64,000 bases of DNA, taken from positions 372,001 to 436,000 of the forward strand of contig NZ_OOHJ01000030.1 in assembly GCF_900323885.1 (NCBI RefSeq), in the 5' to 3' direction. Shown here one piece after another: positions 35,197-43,311 of the stretch. The position numbers were made by a program, and so were the translations under genes. The DNA is from [Actinomadura] parvosata subsp. kistnae. Lineage in GTDB: Bacteria > Actinomycetota > Actinomycetes > Streptosporangiales > Streptosporangiaceae. The number at the start of each line of letters is the position of its first letter. Position 1 is the stretch's first letter. The notes under the pieces were generated by a model, which did no database searches, was not told where the DNA came from, and saw nothing but the letters and a program-made list of their open reading frames with translations.

Positions 35197-36132
35197 GTGA
35201 GCAGGCAGGTGAAGGTGTCGATGGGCACGTGGAGCACGTCGTTCGGCATGGAGCGGCCGGCCGGTCTGGAGCAGACGCTGAAGGTGGCCGCGGCGTTCGG
35301 CTTCGACGGCGTCGAGCTCGCGGGGTTCGCCGGCCATGTGATGATCGAGCGCTATGCCGAGCCCGCCGCCCGTCGCGCGCTGGCGGTCATGCTGGACGAC
35401 CTGGGCCTGGAGCCGGTGCTGCTGGCGCCGGCCCCGCATGGGCCGATCGCCGGCCTCCCGCCCTGGCCGGTGGCCGAGGACGGCGAGGTCGTCGCGCTGC
35501 ACGAGAAGTGGTGGGCGGAGTTCTTCGGGCTCGCCGCCGAACTGGGCATCAGCAGGATGCGCGTCGACCCCGGGATGCGTGGCCCTCTGCCCTACGGCGT
35601 GGATCATCGCCGGGTGTGGGACGGCGTGGTGGGGATGTTCGGCCGGCTCGCCGAGCGGGGCGCCGACAGCGGTTGTTCGGTGTTGTGGGAGGTGGAGTCG
35701 GGGCAGCCGTTCAACAAGCCGAGCCAGATCGTCCGGTTGCTCGACGACGTCGGCCATCCCAACCTCAGCCTCCTGTACGACACGGGCCACTTCCACGCCG
35801 CCGCGGTGAGCGGGCACAACCAGGTGCAGCCGGAGGAGGTGCTGCCGGGCGGGCAGGTGGAGCTGGTGCGGCGGCTGCGCGACCGCATCGGGCACGTGCA
35901 CCTGTGCGACACCGACGGTGACGTGGCCCGCAATCTCTTCTCGCGGAAGATCGGCTTCGGCAAGGGCATCGTGGACTTCGCGGAGCTGCTGCCCGTGCTG
36001 GCCGACTGCTATCAGGGGGAGTGGTGGTGCGTCGATGTGATCCCGTTCGGTTCGGACGTGTGGGGCGACCTGTGGGACGGGCGCGCCTTCGTCCATGACG
36101 TCGTGGCCCGTCATGTCGGTGCGGTGACCTAG
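35197..36132 (+). CDS. Sugar phosphate isomerase/epimerase (AP-endonuclease-2 barrel)
   Basis: A 311-residue TIM-barrel protein of the xylose-isomerase-like superfamily. KVAAAFGFDGVELAGFAGHV, LLYDTGHFHAAAV (metal-binding His and Asp) and IGHVHLCDTDGD fit the family; Glu in VLWEVESGQPF and in EWWCVDV complete a likely divalent-metal site. It probably isomerises or epimerises a free or phosphorylated sugar or inositol. The GTG at 35197 has GGGAGG at 35180-35185; a GTG at 35212 is an alternative. No transporter or kinase adjoins it. Confidence 0.78.
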   Translation: MSRQVKVSMGTWSTSFGMERPAGLEQTLKVAAAFGFDGVELAGFAGHVMIERYAEPAARRALAVMLDDLGLEPVLLAPAPHGPIAGLPPWPVAEDGEVVALHEKWWAEFFGLAAELGISRMRVDPGMRGPLPYGVDHRRVWDGVVGMFGRLAERGADSGCSVLWEVESGQPFNKPSQIVRLLDDVGHPNLSLLYDTGHFHAAAVSGHNQVQPEEVLPGGQVELVRRLRDRIGHVHLCDTDGDVARNLFSRKIGFGKGIVDFAELLPVLADCYQGEWWCVDVIPFGSDVWGDLWDGRAFVHDVVARHVGAVT

Positions 36133-36234
36133 GTCCATCGCAGTGGCACCGGGGGAAGCCGGCGCTTGATCAACTTGGCCGGGGATCTGTAGGGTTGGGG
36201 GCTTTCCTCCCCACCCCCCACCCGGGAGCGCCTC

Positions 36235-38505
36235 ATGCGCCGCCATCGTTTCGGCCGGCTCGCCGCCGGTTTCGCGGCCCTCTACCTGGCCGCGGTGATC
36301 GTGCTCGCCGTCGTCGGACTGGCCGGCGGCGACTTCGTCCCGCTGTGGCGGGTCGTCGCGGACCCGGGCGGATACCTGGCGGACGACATCGGGGCGTGGC
36401 CGTGGCTGCCCGCCCTGCTGGTGCCGATCGCGGCGGTGCAGGCGTGGGCGTATCGGGAGGTGTTGCGCGGGCGGCCGCGCGAGGAGCCGGCGCGGCACGG
36501 CCGGGAGGTGCGGCTGCTGCGGGTCGCTCTGTACGCCATGGCCGGGTACGTCCTGACGTGGCGACTGCCGATCCCCTACCTGTGGTGGACGTCGCCGGTC
36601 GCCGCTGTGATCGAACTCGTGGCGATCTGGCTGTTCTTCCGCGTGCTGCGCAGCTCCACCCGCCGCTGGCCACGGGTGCTCATGCTCGTGACCGGCACGC
36701 TCAGCGTGGTGCACGACATCGCCACCACCGTCGCCTACCAGACGGGCACCTTCCTGTTCGCCGGGCAGGACTGGACGTGGGCGCTGGACGCCCTGTGGTC
36801 GGTGTGGCTGGTGTCGCTGCTGGTGGCGCAGGCGCGGGATCCGCGCTGGAGCGGCGCGACGGTACGGGCCGGCGTGCTCGCGGTCCTGTTCTCGCTTCTT
36901 TCGTCCGGCTCGATGTCGATCGTGGCGCTCGGCAGCTCGGACGCGGTGCCCTGGAAGCTGCTGATCCCCCCGCTGCTCGGCGCGGTTTCGGTCTTCTCGC
37001 TGGTCTGGTGGGCGCGGTCGGCACACGACCTGGGCACGCTCCAGCCTCCCTCGCACCGGACGGAGCCCGTGCGGGCGCGCGCCAGGTGGTGGCCGCTGCC
37101 GGCCGTGGCGATCGTGCTCCCGCTGGTCCCCGCGGCCGTCAACCTTGCCCGGGGAGTGCCGTTCTGGCTCGGGCCGAAGAACGTGCTGGGCGACGCGGTA
37201 CGCGAGTACACCGGGTCGCAGGCCACCGCGTACTGGGTCGCGCTCGACCTCCTCGTCGGCGTCGGCGCGCCGGCGGTGCTGATCCTCATCGCGGTACGGC
37301 GGCGGACGCGCACGTTGCTGCGCGCCACGACGCTGACCCTGTTCCTGCTGGGCGGCGCCGGCGCCGTGAGCGCGTTCACCTCGCAGCACTCCACCTTCTT
37401 CGGGGAGCTGTGGCTCTATCCGGAGAGCCTCTACCTCCAGCCGGGCGCCACCGTCCCCTACGAGGGGGCTCAGCTCCTGTCGCCCGGCATCTCCCCGCTC
37501 TGGTACGCCCTCGCGCTCACCGCTTCCGGCCTCCTCCTGCTCCTGCTGTACGCCGCCCCGCCCGCCCACCGCGTCCGTCACCACGTCCTTCTCGCGGGGC
37601 TCGCCGCGGCCGTGGCCCTGTGCCTGCTGCCCGCGGCGGACCTGGCCCGCGGCCCCGCCACGGACTGCGTCCTGCCCGAGCCGTGGGAGATCGACATGGG
37701 CGAGGCGGAGCCGCGCGAGCTGACGGCCGAGCAGAAGTTCGTGTGCTCGCTGCGCGGGAACTCCGGCGCGCAGGCGGTGCTGCACGTGTTCCCCGACACC
37801 ACGCCCGACCAGGTCGTGCTCGCCTATGGGCGCCGCCTGTGCGGTGTCCACACCCGCAACGACCCACGGGAGCTGGCCCGGCTGAAGATCGACCGCGCGT
37901 CCCTCACCTATCCTTTGGCCGGCATCTGTCCCAGCGCCGCCACCATCGTCCAGGCCGCGAAGACCAGGCAGGACCAGGAGATCGCGGCGATGCAGGCCGA
38001 CTCCCAAGCCATGTGCGACGCCACGCCGCGCCACCGTCCGCGCATCAAGCCGGCCCGGGCGATCCGGATGAAGGAGCCGCAGTGGACCGACTACGGGGTG
38101 CTGCAGACCTATGAGGGCGGCGAAGAGGAGGAGACCGAGCCGGACATGGACCCCGGCAACGGGCTGGTCTCCTCCGCGCGCGGCACCCTGGCCGTCATGA
38201 CCCACCCGGACTTCGACCTCTGCGTCACCCTGGAGACCTACACCCGCCGGCCGCCCGTCGAGACCAAGGGCTGGGACAAGGTGGTCGAGGTCGGCTACGA
38301 CAGCCCCGGCGGCGAGATCGTCTTCGTCGACACCCTCAGCGGCACCGAGCTGCCCAACCTCGCCCTCAACGGGCGCAAGGGGCACTACCGCATCCGCGTG
38401 CACTACGCCTGGTTCCCCTGGAAGGGCGAGGCGCAGAGCGGGCAGCGGCTGCTCATCATGGCGTATCCCGGCAAGGGCGACAAGGAGCTCGTTTACCGGA
38501 AGTGA
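36235..38505 (+). CDS. Large polytopic membrane protein of unknown function
   Basis: A 756-residue protein with about 13 hydrophobic helices in residues 8-460, then a soluble C-terminal part of about 290 residues. The soluble part contains Cys pairs (TDCVLPEPW, KFVCSLRG, RRLCGVH, AGICPSA, AMCDATP), suggesting an extracytoplasmic, disulphide-bonded domain. No transporter or enzyme motif was recognised. The repeated WWxxP and tryptophan-rich edges are ordinary membrane features. It stands alone, 102 bp after the isomerase. The topology (multi-helix anchor with a folded outer domain) could serve sensing or envelope assembly; this is guesswork. Confidence 0.7.
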   Translation: MRRHRFGRLAAGFAALYLAAVIVLAVVGLAGGDFVPLWRVVADPGGYLADDIGAWPWLPALLVPIAAVQAWAYREVLRGRPREEPARHGREVRLLRVALYAMAGYVLTWRLPIPYLWWTSPVAAVIELVAIWLFFRVLRSSTRRWPRVLMLVTGTLSVVHDIATTVAYQTGTFLFAGQDWTWALDALWSVWLVSLLVAQARDPRWSGATVRAGVLAVLFSLLSSGSMSIVALGSSDAVPWKLLIPPLLGAVSVFSLVWWARSAHDLGTLQPPSHRTEPVRARARWWPLPAVAIVLPLVPAAVNLARGVPFWLGPKNVLGDAVREYTGSQATAYWVALDLLVGVGAPAVLILIAVRRRTRTLLRATTLTLFLLGGAGAVSAFTSQHSTFFGELWLYPESLYLQPGATVPYEGAQLLSPGISPLWYALALTASGLLLLLLYAAPPAHRVRHHVLLAGLAAAVALCLLPAADLARGPATDCVLPEPWEIDMGEAEPRELTAEQKFVCSLRGNSGAQAVLHVFPDTTPDQVVLAYGRRLCGVHTRNDPRELARLKIDRASLTYPLAGICPSAATIVQAAKTRQDQEIAAMQADSQAMCDATPRHRPRIKPARAIRMKEPQWTDYGVLQTYEGGEEEETEPDMDPGNGLVSSARGTLAVMTHPDFDLCVTLETYTRRPPVETKGWDKVVEVGYDSPGGEIVFVDTLSGTELPNLALNGRKGHYRIRVHYAWFPWKGEAQSGQRLLIMAYPGKGDKELVYRK

Positions 38506-38625
38506 CCTGGTGGCGAAGACCACGTGGCACGTGGCGGCAGCGTCCCCAGAGATCAACCGTTCGGCCGATGGGTCATGGACTCGCGGCCGATACCGGCGGC
38601 GACCCGGCACCGCAAGATCAGCTCC

Positions 38626-39798
38626 ATGGCACACGACAACCCTTTCCCGGTGCGGAGCAGGTCGATCCTCCTGGCCGCCGCCGCGGGACTGCTCGCCCTC
38701 ACGGCCTCCCTCGTCTCGGCGCCCGCAGCCGCCGCGGCGCCCGGCACGCCGTACCTCCCGGAACCGACCGGCCCCCACCGCGTCGGCACGACCTCCCTGC
38801 ACCTGACCGACTCCTCCCGCCCCGACCCGTGGGTTCCCGCGGCCAAGACCAGGCAGCTCATGGTCTCCCTGTGGTACCCGACCGCGGCGCGTGCCGGGCG
38901 GCGCGCGCCGTACGTCACCCCCAGGGAGTCCGAGCTGCTCCTGAAGGGCTCGGGAATCAAGGAGCTGGAAAACGTACCGCCCAAGGCGCTCAGCCGGACG
39001 CGGACGAACGCCCTCACCGACGCCGAGCCGTCGGGACGCCGGCGCAGCCTGCCGCTCGTGGTGCTGTCGCCCGGCTTCACCTGGCCGCGCAGCTCCCTCA
39101 CCGGCCTGGCCGAGGACCTGGCGAGCAGAGGATACGTGGTGGCCGGCATCGACCACACCTACGAGAACTTCGCCACCACCTTCCCTGACGGGCGGGTCGC
39201 CACCTGCGCCGCCTGCGCGCATGTCAACGACGACGACTTCGGCCGGAAGGTCATCCGCAGCCGGGCCGTCGACATCCCCTTCGTCCTCGACCAGCTGACC
39301 GGCCCGCACCCCAAGTGGAAGGGCGGCGCGCTGATCGACCCTGCCCGGATCGCGATGGCGGGCCAGTCCATCGGAGGGGCCGCCGCCCCGGAGACCATGG
39401 CGCGGGACGCCCGAATCCGTGCCGGGATCAACCTGGACGGCAGCCTGTTCCTCCCCATCCCCGAGACCGGACTCGCGCGACCGTTCCTGCTGATGGGCGC
39501 CCCCTCGGGCGACAGCACCTGGAAGCGCGACTGGGAGCACCTGACCGGGTGGAAGCGCTGGCTGGTGGTCAAGGGGGCGCTGCACCCGTCCTTCACCGAC
39601 TACGACATGCTGCTCCAGCAGCTCGGCGCGGATCTCGGCGGCGGCCTGAAGGAAACCCGCTCGCTGGACCTCACCCGCCAGTACGTCGCCGCCTTCTTCG
39701 ACCTGCACCTGCGCGGCAAGCCGCAACCCCTGCTGGACAAGCCCTCCCCGCGTTACCCCGAGGTCCGATTCTGCGCACCGCCGGCCAAGAACTGCTGA
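38626..39798 (+). CDS. Secreted PAF-acetylhydrolase/lipase-like alpha/beta hydrolase
   Basis: A 390-residue exported hydrolase. The signal peptide covers about 1-39 (LVSAPAAAAAPG). TRQLMVSLWYPT and PLVVLSPGFTWPRSSLTGLA are typical of the platelet-activating-factor acetylhydrolase/Streptomyces lipase group. The nucleophile elbow reads AMAGQSIGGAA. Asp in INLDGSLF and His in GALHPSFTD complete a probable triad. It would hydrolyse short-chain or oxidised lipids outside the cell. The start MAHDN places the signal peptide normally; an ATG 51 bp upstream would add a long front. Its last bases abut an HxlR relic on the other strand. Confidence 0.82.
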   Translation: MAHDNPFPVRSRSILLAAAAGLLALTASLVSAPAAAAAPGTPYLPEPTGPHRVGTTSLHLTDSSRPDPWVPAAKTRQLMVSLWYPTAARAGRRAPYVTPRESELLLKGSGIKELENVPPKALSRTRTNALTDAEPSGRRRSLPLVVLSPGFTWPRSSLTGLAEDLASRGYVVAGIDHTYENFATTFPDGRVATCAACAHVNDDDFGRKVIRSRAVDIPFVLDQLTGPHPKWKGGALIDPARIAMAGQSIGGAAAPETMARDARIRAGINLDGSLFLPIPETGLARPFLLMGAPSGDSTWKRDWEHLTGWKRWLVVKGALHPSFTDYDMLLQQLGADLGGGLKETRSLDLTRQYVAAFFDLHLRGKPQPLLDKPSPRYPEVRFCAPPAKNC

Positions 39799-39807
39799 TG
39801 TGAACGC

Positions 39808-39957
39808 TCCGAGGGGGGTGAGCTCGTCCTCCACGCGGGGCGGCACCTCGGCATACGCGTGGCGGCGGACGAGCCCGTGCGACTCGAGCCGTCGAAGCGT
39901 CTGCGTGAGCACCTTGGCGGGAGATACCGCCGATCAGCTCGACCACGCGCCGGCCGG
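39808..39957 (-). pseudogene. HxlR-type regulator relic with frameshift
   Basis: On the minus strand RRVVELIGGIS is followed, in another frame, by VLTQTLRRLESHGLVRRHAY and AEVPPRVEDELTPLG. Together these are the helix-turn-helix and wing of an HxlR protein (GIS.K.LTQTLRRLE...PPRVEYELTPLG). One extra G in TCCCGCCAAGGTG (expected TCCCCCAAGGTG) separates the frames. Both ends are missing, and the distal end runs into the hydrolase stop region. Not functional. Confidence 0.75.
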
Positions 39958-40082
39958 ACGGCGGACCGGGCGGCGGCCCGACCCGGCCCTCCTCGGCATG
40001 ATTTGACGCTGCTGTGAGCGTAAAGGGGATCTTCCGACGGTAGGACCTGGGGTCGATACCGGCGAGGGAGCGGGGGGAGCTG

Positions 40083-40916
40083 GTGAAGAAGTCCTGGTTG
40101 GCCGTGGTGGCGGTACTCGCGAGCACAGTGCCGGCGGGCGGATGCGGCGGTGGGCCCGACCCGGAGGAGACCGGTGCCGGCCGGAGCCGGCCGGTCGTCG
40201 AGCCGGCGAGCTCCATCGTCCCGGACGAAGAGGGCGGGGACGTCCCCGAGGCGACGCTCGCCGTGTGCGAGGAATGTCAGCGCAGGCTGGCGGCCCGCCA
40301 GTACGCGTCCGCGGTCAAGAGCATGGACCGGCACGCGGCGCGGGCGTCCACCCAGGACACGCCGATCCCGAGCAAGAGGGCCGTCGCGCTGCTGTGCGCG
40401 GGGGTGGCGAGGACGAATCTGGGACTTTACCGGGAGGCGCTGGCGAACCTGGAGGAAGCGGACGAACTGCACGGCCACCTGCCGGCGCAGACCCGGCCGC
40501 AGTTGCTGGAGATGCTGTACCACGCGGAGCTGATCAGCGCCACGGCCGTCGGCGACGGCGCCAGGAAGGAGGCCGCTCTCGAGGGCTTGCAGGCCACCGG
40601 ACGGAACATCGGCCCGTACGTCAAGGAAGCGTGCGGGGTGGCGCCGGATCCCGCGGCCGTCCGGACGTGCGGCACATCGCCACTTCCCGGCACCCCGCTT
40701 CCCGGTAGCCCGCTTCCCGGCACCACGCTTCCCGGCACCCCGGCCGGCAGCTCGACGCCCACCTCCGACGGCCGGACGCCCGTACCGCGAACGCCGGGAC
40801 CGGGTGAGGAGAGCGGCGGCGAGGTGACCGAAGCGCCGGAGACCGGCGACGGGGGGCCGGAGACCGATGACGGCCCGCCGCCCGACACGGACGCGCCCGA
40901 GCCGGACGAGACCTAA
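40083..40916 (+). CDS. Lipoprotein with helical sensor-like domain and Pro/Gly repeat tail
   Basis: A 277-residue predicted lipoprotein; the lipobox PAGGC puts the lipid on Cys21. Residues about 60-200 are helical and TPR-like (CEECQRRLAARQYASAVKSM, then NLGLYREALANLEEADELHG). A low-complexity tail contains four copies of (S/T)PLPGT-type units encoded by a 15-bp repeat, then an acidic Pro/Glu/Asp end. GGGGGGAGCTG precedes the GTG. Its stop lies 5 bp before the next membrane-protein gene, with which it surely forms an operon. The pair may form an envelope complex; its function is unknown. Confidence 0.7.
   Translation: MKKSWLAVVAVLASTVPAGGCGGGPDPEETGAGRSRPVVEPASSIVPDEEGGDVPEATLAVCEECQRRLAARQYASAVKSMDRHAARASTQDTPIPSKRAVALLCAGVARTNLGLYREALANLEEADELHGHLPAQTRPQLLEMLYHAELISATAVGDGARKEAALEGLQATGRNIGPYVKEACGVAPDPAAVRTCGTSPLPGTPLPGSPLPGTTLPGTPAGSSTPTSDGRTPVPRTPGPGEESGGEVTEAPETGDGGPETDDGPPPDTDAPEPDET
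40683..40742 (+). repeat. 15-bp tandem repeat in the lipoprotein tail
   Basis: Four units (CTTCCCGGCACCCCG and close variants) from 40683 to 40742 encode LPGTP-like pentapeptides. The frame is kept. Confidence 0.9.
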
Positions 40917-40921
40917 CGACC

Positions 40922-41845
40922 ATGACGACGCCCCACCCCGAAGAGGGAGCCGGCCCGGCCTCCGGTCAGGACTTCGCCCGCGTGTGGAGCGCCCTCGCGC
41001 ACGTCGTCACGCCCACCACGTTCGTGGCCGCGCTGATGGTGTACATCGGATCGGTCCGCACCACCGCCTTCTACCGGCTGCTCGGCGTGGACCCGAAGAT
41101 GCTGGACCTGTCGTACCAGGAATACGTGCTGAACAGCGTGGGGTCGGTCATCGAGCCGCTGGTGGTGATCCTGCTGTTGTTCCTCACCGCCTTCGCCGTG
41201 CACACCCTGCTGGCCCGTTTCCTCGCCGCGCGCAGAACGGCCTCGAAGTGGGTCGCGGGGGTGCTGGCCGTGCTCGGCGCGGCCGGTGTCGTGACGGGGG
41301 TGGGCAAGATCGCGAAATGGGGCTGGACGGCACCTCTGACCCCGAGGGCCAAGGCCCCGCTCGCGCCCATGAGCCTGGGGCTGGGCGTGCTCATGCTGGG
41401 CTACGCCGCCACGCTCTGGGTCCTGACCGACCCGGCTCGCACCACCCCTCCGGCGGGCCGGACCGTCCGGCGCACGGCGTTCGTGATGCTGCTCACGCTC
41501 ACGCTGCTGTGGACCGTCGCCGTCTACGCGCACACGCGCGGCACGGACGAGGTCGAGCGGTACAGGCGGAGCCCGGGCCTGCTGCCCGGAGCGGTCGTCT
41601 ACGCTCCGCGGCGGTTGTACCTGGAAGGCCCCGGCATCACCGAGACCACGCTCCCGGACGCGGACGCCCTGTTCCGCTACCGGTACGAAGGCCTGCGCCT
41701 GCTGGCCCACTCCAACCACCGCCACTTCCTGCTGCCTGCCTGCTGGGCGACGTCCCCGGGGGCACGGGCGATCGCGCTGCCCGACGACACGTCGCTCCGG
41801 CTGGAGTTCTTCGCCATCAACGAGCCGCCGGCCTGCCCACGCTGA
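40922..41845 (+). CDS. Five-helix membrane protein of unknown function
   Basis: A 307-residue membrane protein with about five hydrophobic helices (near residues 28-50, 70-95, 106-125, 138-160 and 175-197), then an outside-type C-terminal domain of about 105 residues with YRRSPGLLPGAVVYAPRRLY and two Cys (PACWATS, PPACPR). No family is recognised. It starts 5 bp after the lipoprotein gene, so the two are translated from one message and may interact. Confidence 0.7.
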   Translation: MTTPHPEEGAGPASGQDFARVWSALAHVVTPTTFVAALMVYIGSVRTTAFYRLLGVDPKMLDLSYQEYVLNSVGSVIEPLVVILLLFLTAFAVHTLLARFLAARRTASKWVAGVLAVLGAAGVVTGVGKIAKWGWTAPLTPRAKAPLAPMSLGLGVLMLGYAATLWVLTDPARTTPPAGRTVRRTAFVMLLTLTLLWTVAVYAHTRGTDEVERYRRSPGLLPGAVVYAPRRLYLEGPGITETTLPDADALFRYRYEGLRLLAHSNHRHFLLPACWATSPGARAIALPDDTSLRLEFFAINEPPACPR

Positions 41846-41931
41846 CGGACGGGCAGCGCCACCCCGGCCCTGCCGAGCACGGCTTCGCCTGCCAGGCCGA
41901 GGCCCATGTTCAGCTCCCCGATGAATCCGGG

Positions 41932-42381
41932 TCAGCGGGGTTGCTCCAGGTTGTGGCGGACGGCAGTCAGCAGGCGGATGAGCTGTTCAGCCTCCTCGCC
42001 GGTGAGCCCGGCGGTGGCCTGGGCGTCCGTCTCTGCCCAGGCGGCCGTCACGGCGTCCACAACGGCCTCGCCGCGTTCGGTCAGCCGCAGGCGGGTCACC
42101 CGGCGGTCGGCGGGGTCGGCGGTGCGCTGGACGAACCCGGCCCGTTCCATCCGGGTGAGCGCCTTGGCGATGGTGGGCTGCTCGAAGCCGATGCGCTGGA
42201 CGAGCTCCGCCTGGGTCGTGTCCGGGTTGTGGTGGATGTCGACGATGAGGAGTTCCTGGCCCAGGTGCAGACCGAGTTGCGCCATCCGTCGCTGCAACAC
42301 CGCGCGGTGCGCGCGGGTGGCGTGGGCGAGCGCGTAGCCGACGGGCCCGCTGCCGGCGGCGATCCGACGCCCTGTCGTCAT
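41932..42381 (-). CDS. MarR family transcriptional regulator
   Basis: A 149-residue repressor. LGLHLGQELLIVDIHHNPDT, LVQRIGFEQPTIAKALTRME and FVQRTADPADRRVTRLRLTE (wing with D-x-R-R) are clear MarR signatures. Its ATG overlaps the stop of the FMN-reductase gene by 4 bp, so it is second in a co-translated pair and probably represses it at the repeats near 42946-42969. An upstream-open frame is ignored because it runs through the reductase in another phase. Confidence 0.87.
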   Translation of the reverse strand: MTTGRRIAAGSGPVGYALAHATRAHRAVLQRRMAQLGLHLGQELLIVDIHHNPDTTQAELVQRIGFEQPTIAKALTRMERAGFVQRTADPADRRVTRLRLTERGEAVVDAVTAAWAETDAQATAGLTGEEAEQLIRLLTAVRHNLEQPR

Positions 42382-42947
42382 GCCGGCACTGCCTGCGGAC
42401 GACTTTGGACCCGGGTGAGAACGCGCTGCCACAGCTCGGCGATTTCGCGTCGCGGTTCCTCGCCCACCAGGACTCCGTGGTCGTCGACGTGACGGTGGGC
42501 ATGGCCGACCGTCACGTCGAGGTCGGACAGGACCTCGGCGCCGGACCGCCGGAGCAGGTCGGCAAGCTGCAGTTGGGCGAACGCGCCGCCGAACCGGTTC
42601 GGTGAGGCGCTCATCAGCACCACGGGCTTGCCGGCCAGCGGGCGAGGCGGCGCGAGGATCCCCAGCCAGTCGACGACGTCCTTCATGTTGCCGGGAATGC
42701 CGCGGTTCAGCTCCGGCGTCACCAGCAGCAGCACATCGGCCGCCGCGACCCGGTCTCGCAGGGCCGCGACGACCGGCGGGAACGGACGCCCCATGGTCGC
42801 GTCGACGCGGGGGACCTCCGCGTTGCCGTCCCATACCTCGACCTGGAAGGGGGCTCGGGCCAGCTCCTGCGCCGCCAGCAGCAGCGCCCGGTTCAGGGAC
42901 CCGGCGCGCACGCTCCCGCAGATGCCGAACACATCGATAGATTCCAT
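42378..42947 (-). CDS. NADPH-dependent FMN reductase family protein
   Basis: A 189-residue flavodoxin-fold reductase. GICGSVRAGSLNRALLLAAQ is the FMN-phosphate loop, and LLLVTPELNRGIPGNMKDVVDWL carries the family P-E-x-N-x-x-x-P-x-x-x-K-x-x-x-D-W pattern. It would reduce FMN, quinones or chromate-like compounds with NADPH. It is first gene of an operon with MarR. The start ATG overlaps an ATAGCCGGG repeat that may be an operator. Confidence 0.87.
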   Translation of the reverse strand: MESIDVFGICGSVRAGSLNRALLLAAQELARAPFQVEVWDGNAEVPRVDATMGRPFPPVVAALRDRVAAADVLLLVTPELNRGIPGNMKDVVDWLGILAPPRPLAGKPVVLMSASPNRFGGAFAQLQLADLLRRSGAEVLSDLDVTVGHAHRHVDDHGVLVGEEPRREIAELWQRVLTRVQSRPQAVPA

Positions 42948-42969
42948 AGCCGGGAATCTTATAGCCGGG
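42946..42969. promoter_or_regulatory. Direct repeats upstream of the FMN reductase/MarR operon
   Basis: ATAGCCGGG occurs at 42946-42954 and 42961-42969, 15 bp apart, the first overlapping the start codon. TATAAC on the plus strand follows at about 42972. They are candidate MarR binding repeats. Confidence 0.45.
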
Positions 42970-43121
42970 CATATAACGGGGCAACCGGTGCCGGCGGACT
43001 CGTACGACAGCGGACAAGGGTGGTGATGCCGTCACCAGTGTGAGCCACGCCTTCTCCCGCAGCCCGCCGCGGCCGAATGTTGACTTCGTAAGTTCGAGAC
43101 CAGCGGAAAGGCGCAACAGCC

Positions 43122-43286
43122 GTGGAGCCCGATCAGGTGGCGGTCGTCGCCGGCGCGTCAGGGGGCATCGGCCGCGCGACCGCGGAGGGCCTGGCGGACG
43201 CGCGGCGCACCGCGCTCGTCCGCACCTGGCAGGCGGAGGGCTGGCTCGCATGGTTCCGGCAGGTCGACGCCTCCCCTGCCCACTGA
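43122..43286 (+). pseudogene. Truncated SDR relic
   Basis: A 54-codon frame starts with a Rossmann motif (VAVVAGASGGIGRATAEGLA) as in short-chain dehydrogenases and then changes to unrelated text (TALVRTWQAEGWLAWFRQVD) before a stop. The core and catalytic Ser-Tyr-Lys are absent. It looks like the N-terminus of an SDR joined by deletion to other sequence, just 25 bp before the next oxidoreductase gene. It could be translated but would not fold as an SDR. Confidence 0.6.
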
Positions 43287-43311
43287 AGCAACGACACGAA
43301 AGAGCACATCG

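Noticed and set aside
35140..39912. A 1590-codon open frame on the minus strand
   Set aside because: It lies opposite the isomerase, the 13-helix protein and the lipase, is full of Arg/Gly/His/Gln low complexity and has no domain; it is a GC-bias shadow. Only its first 30-odd codons carry real sequence, the HxlR relic.
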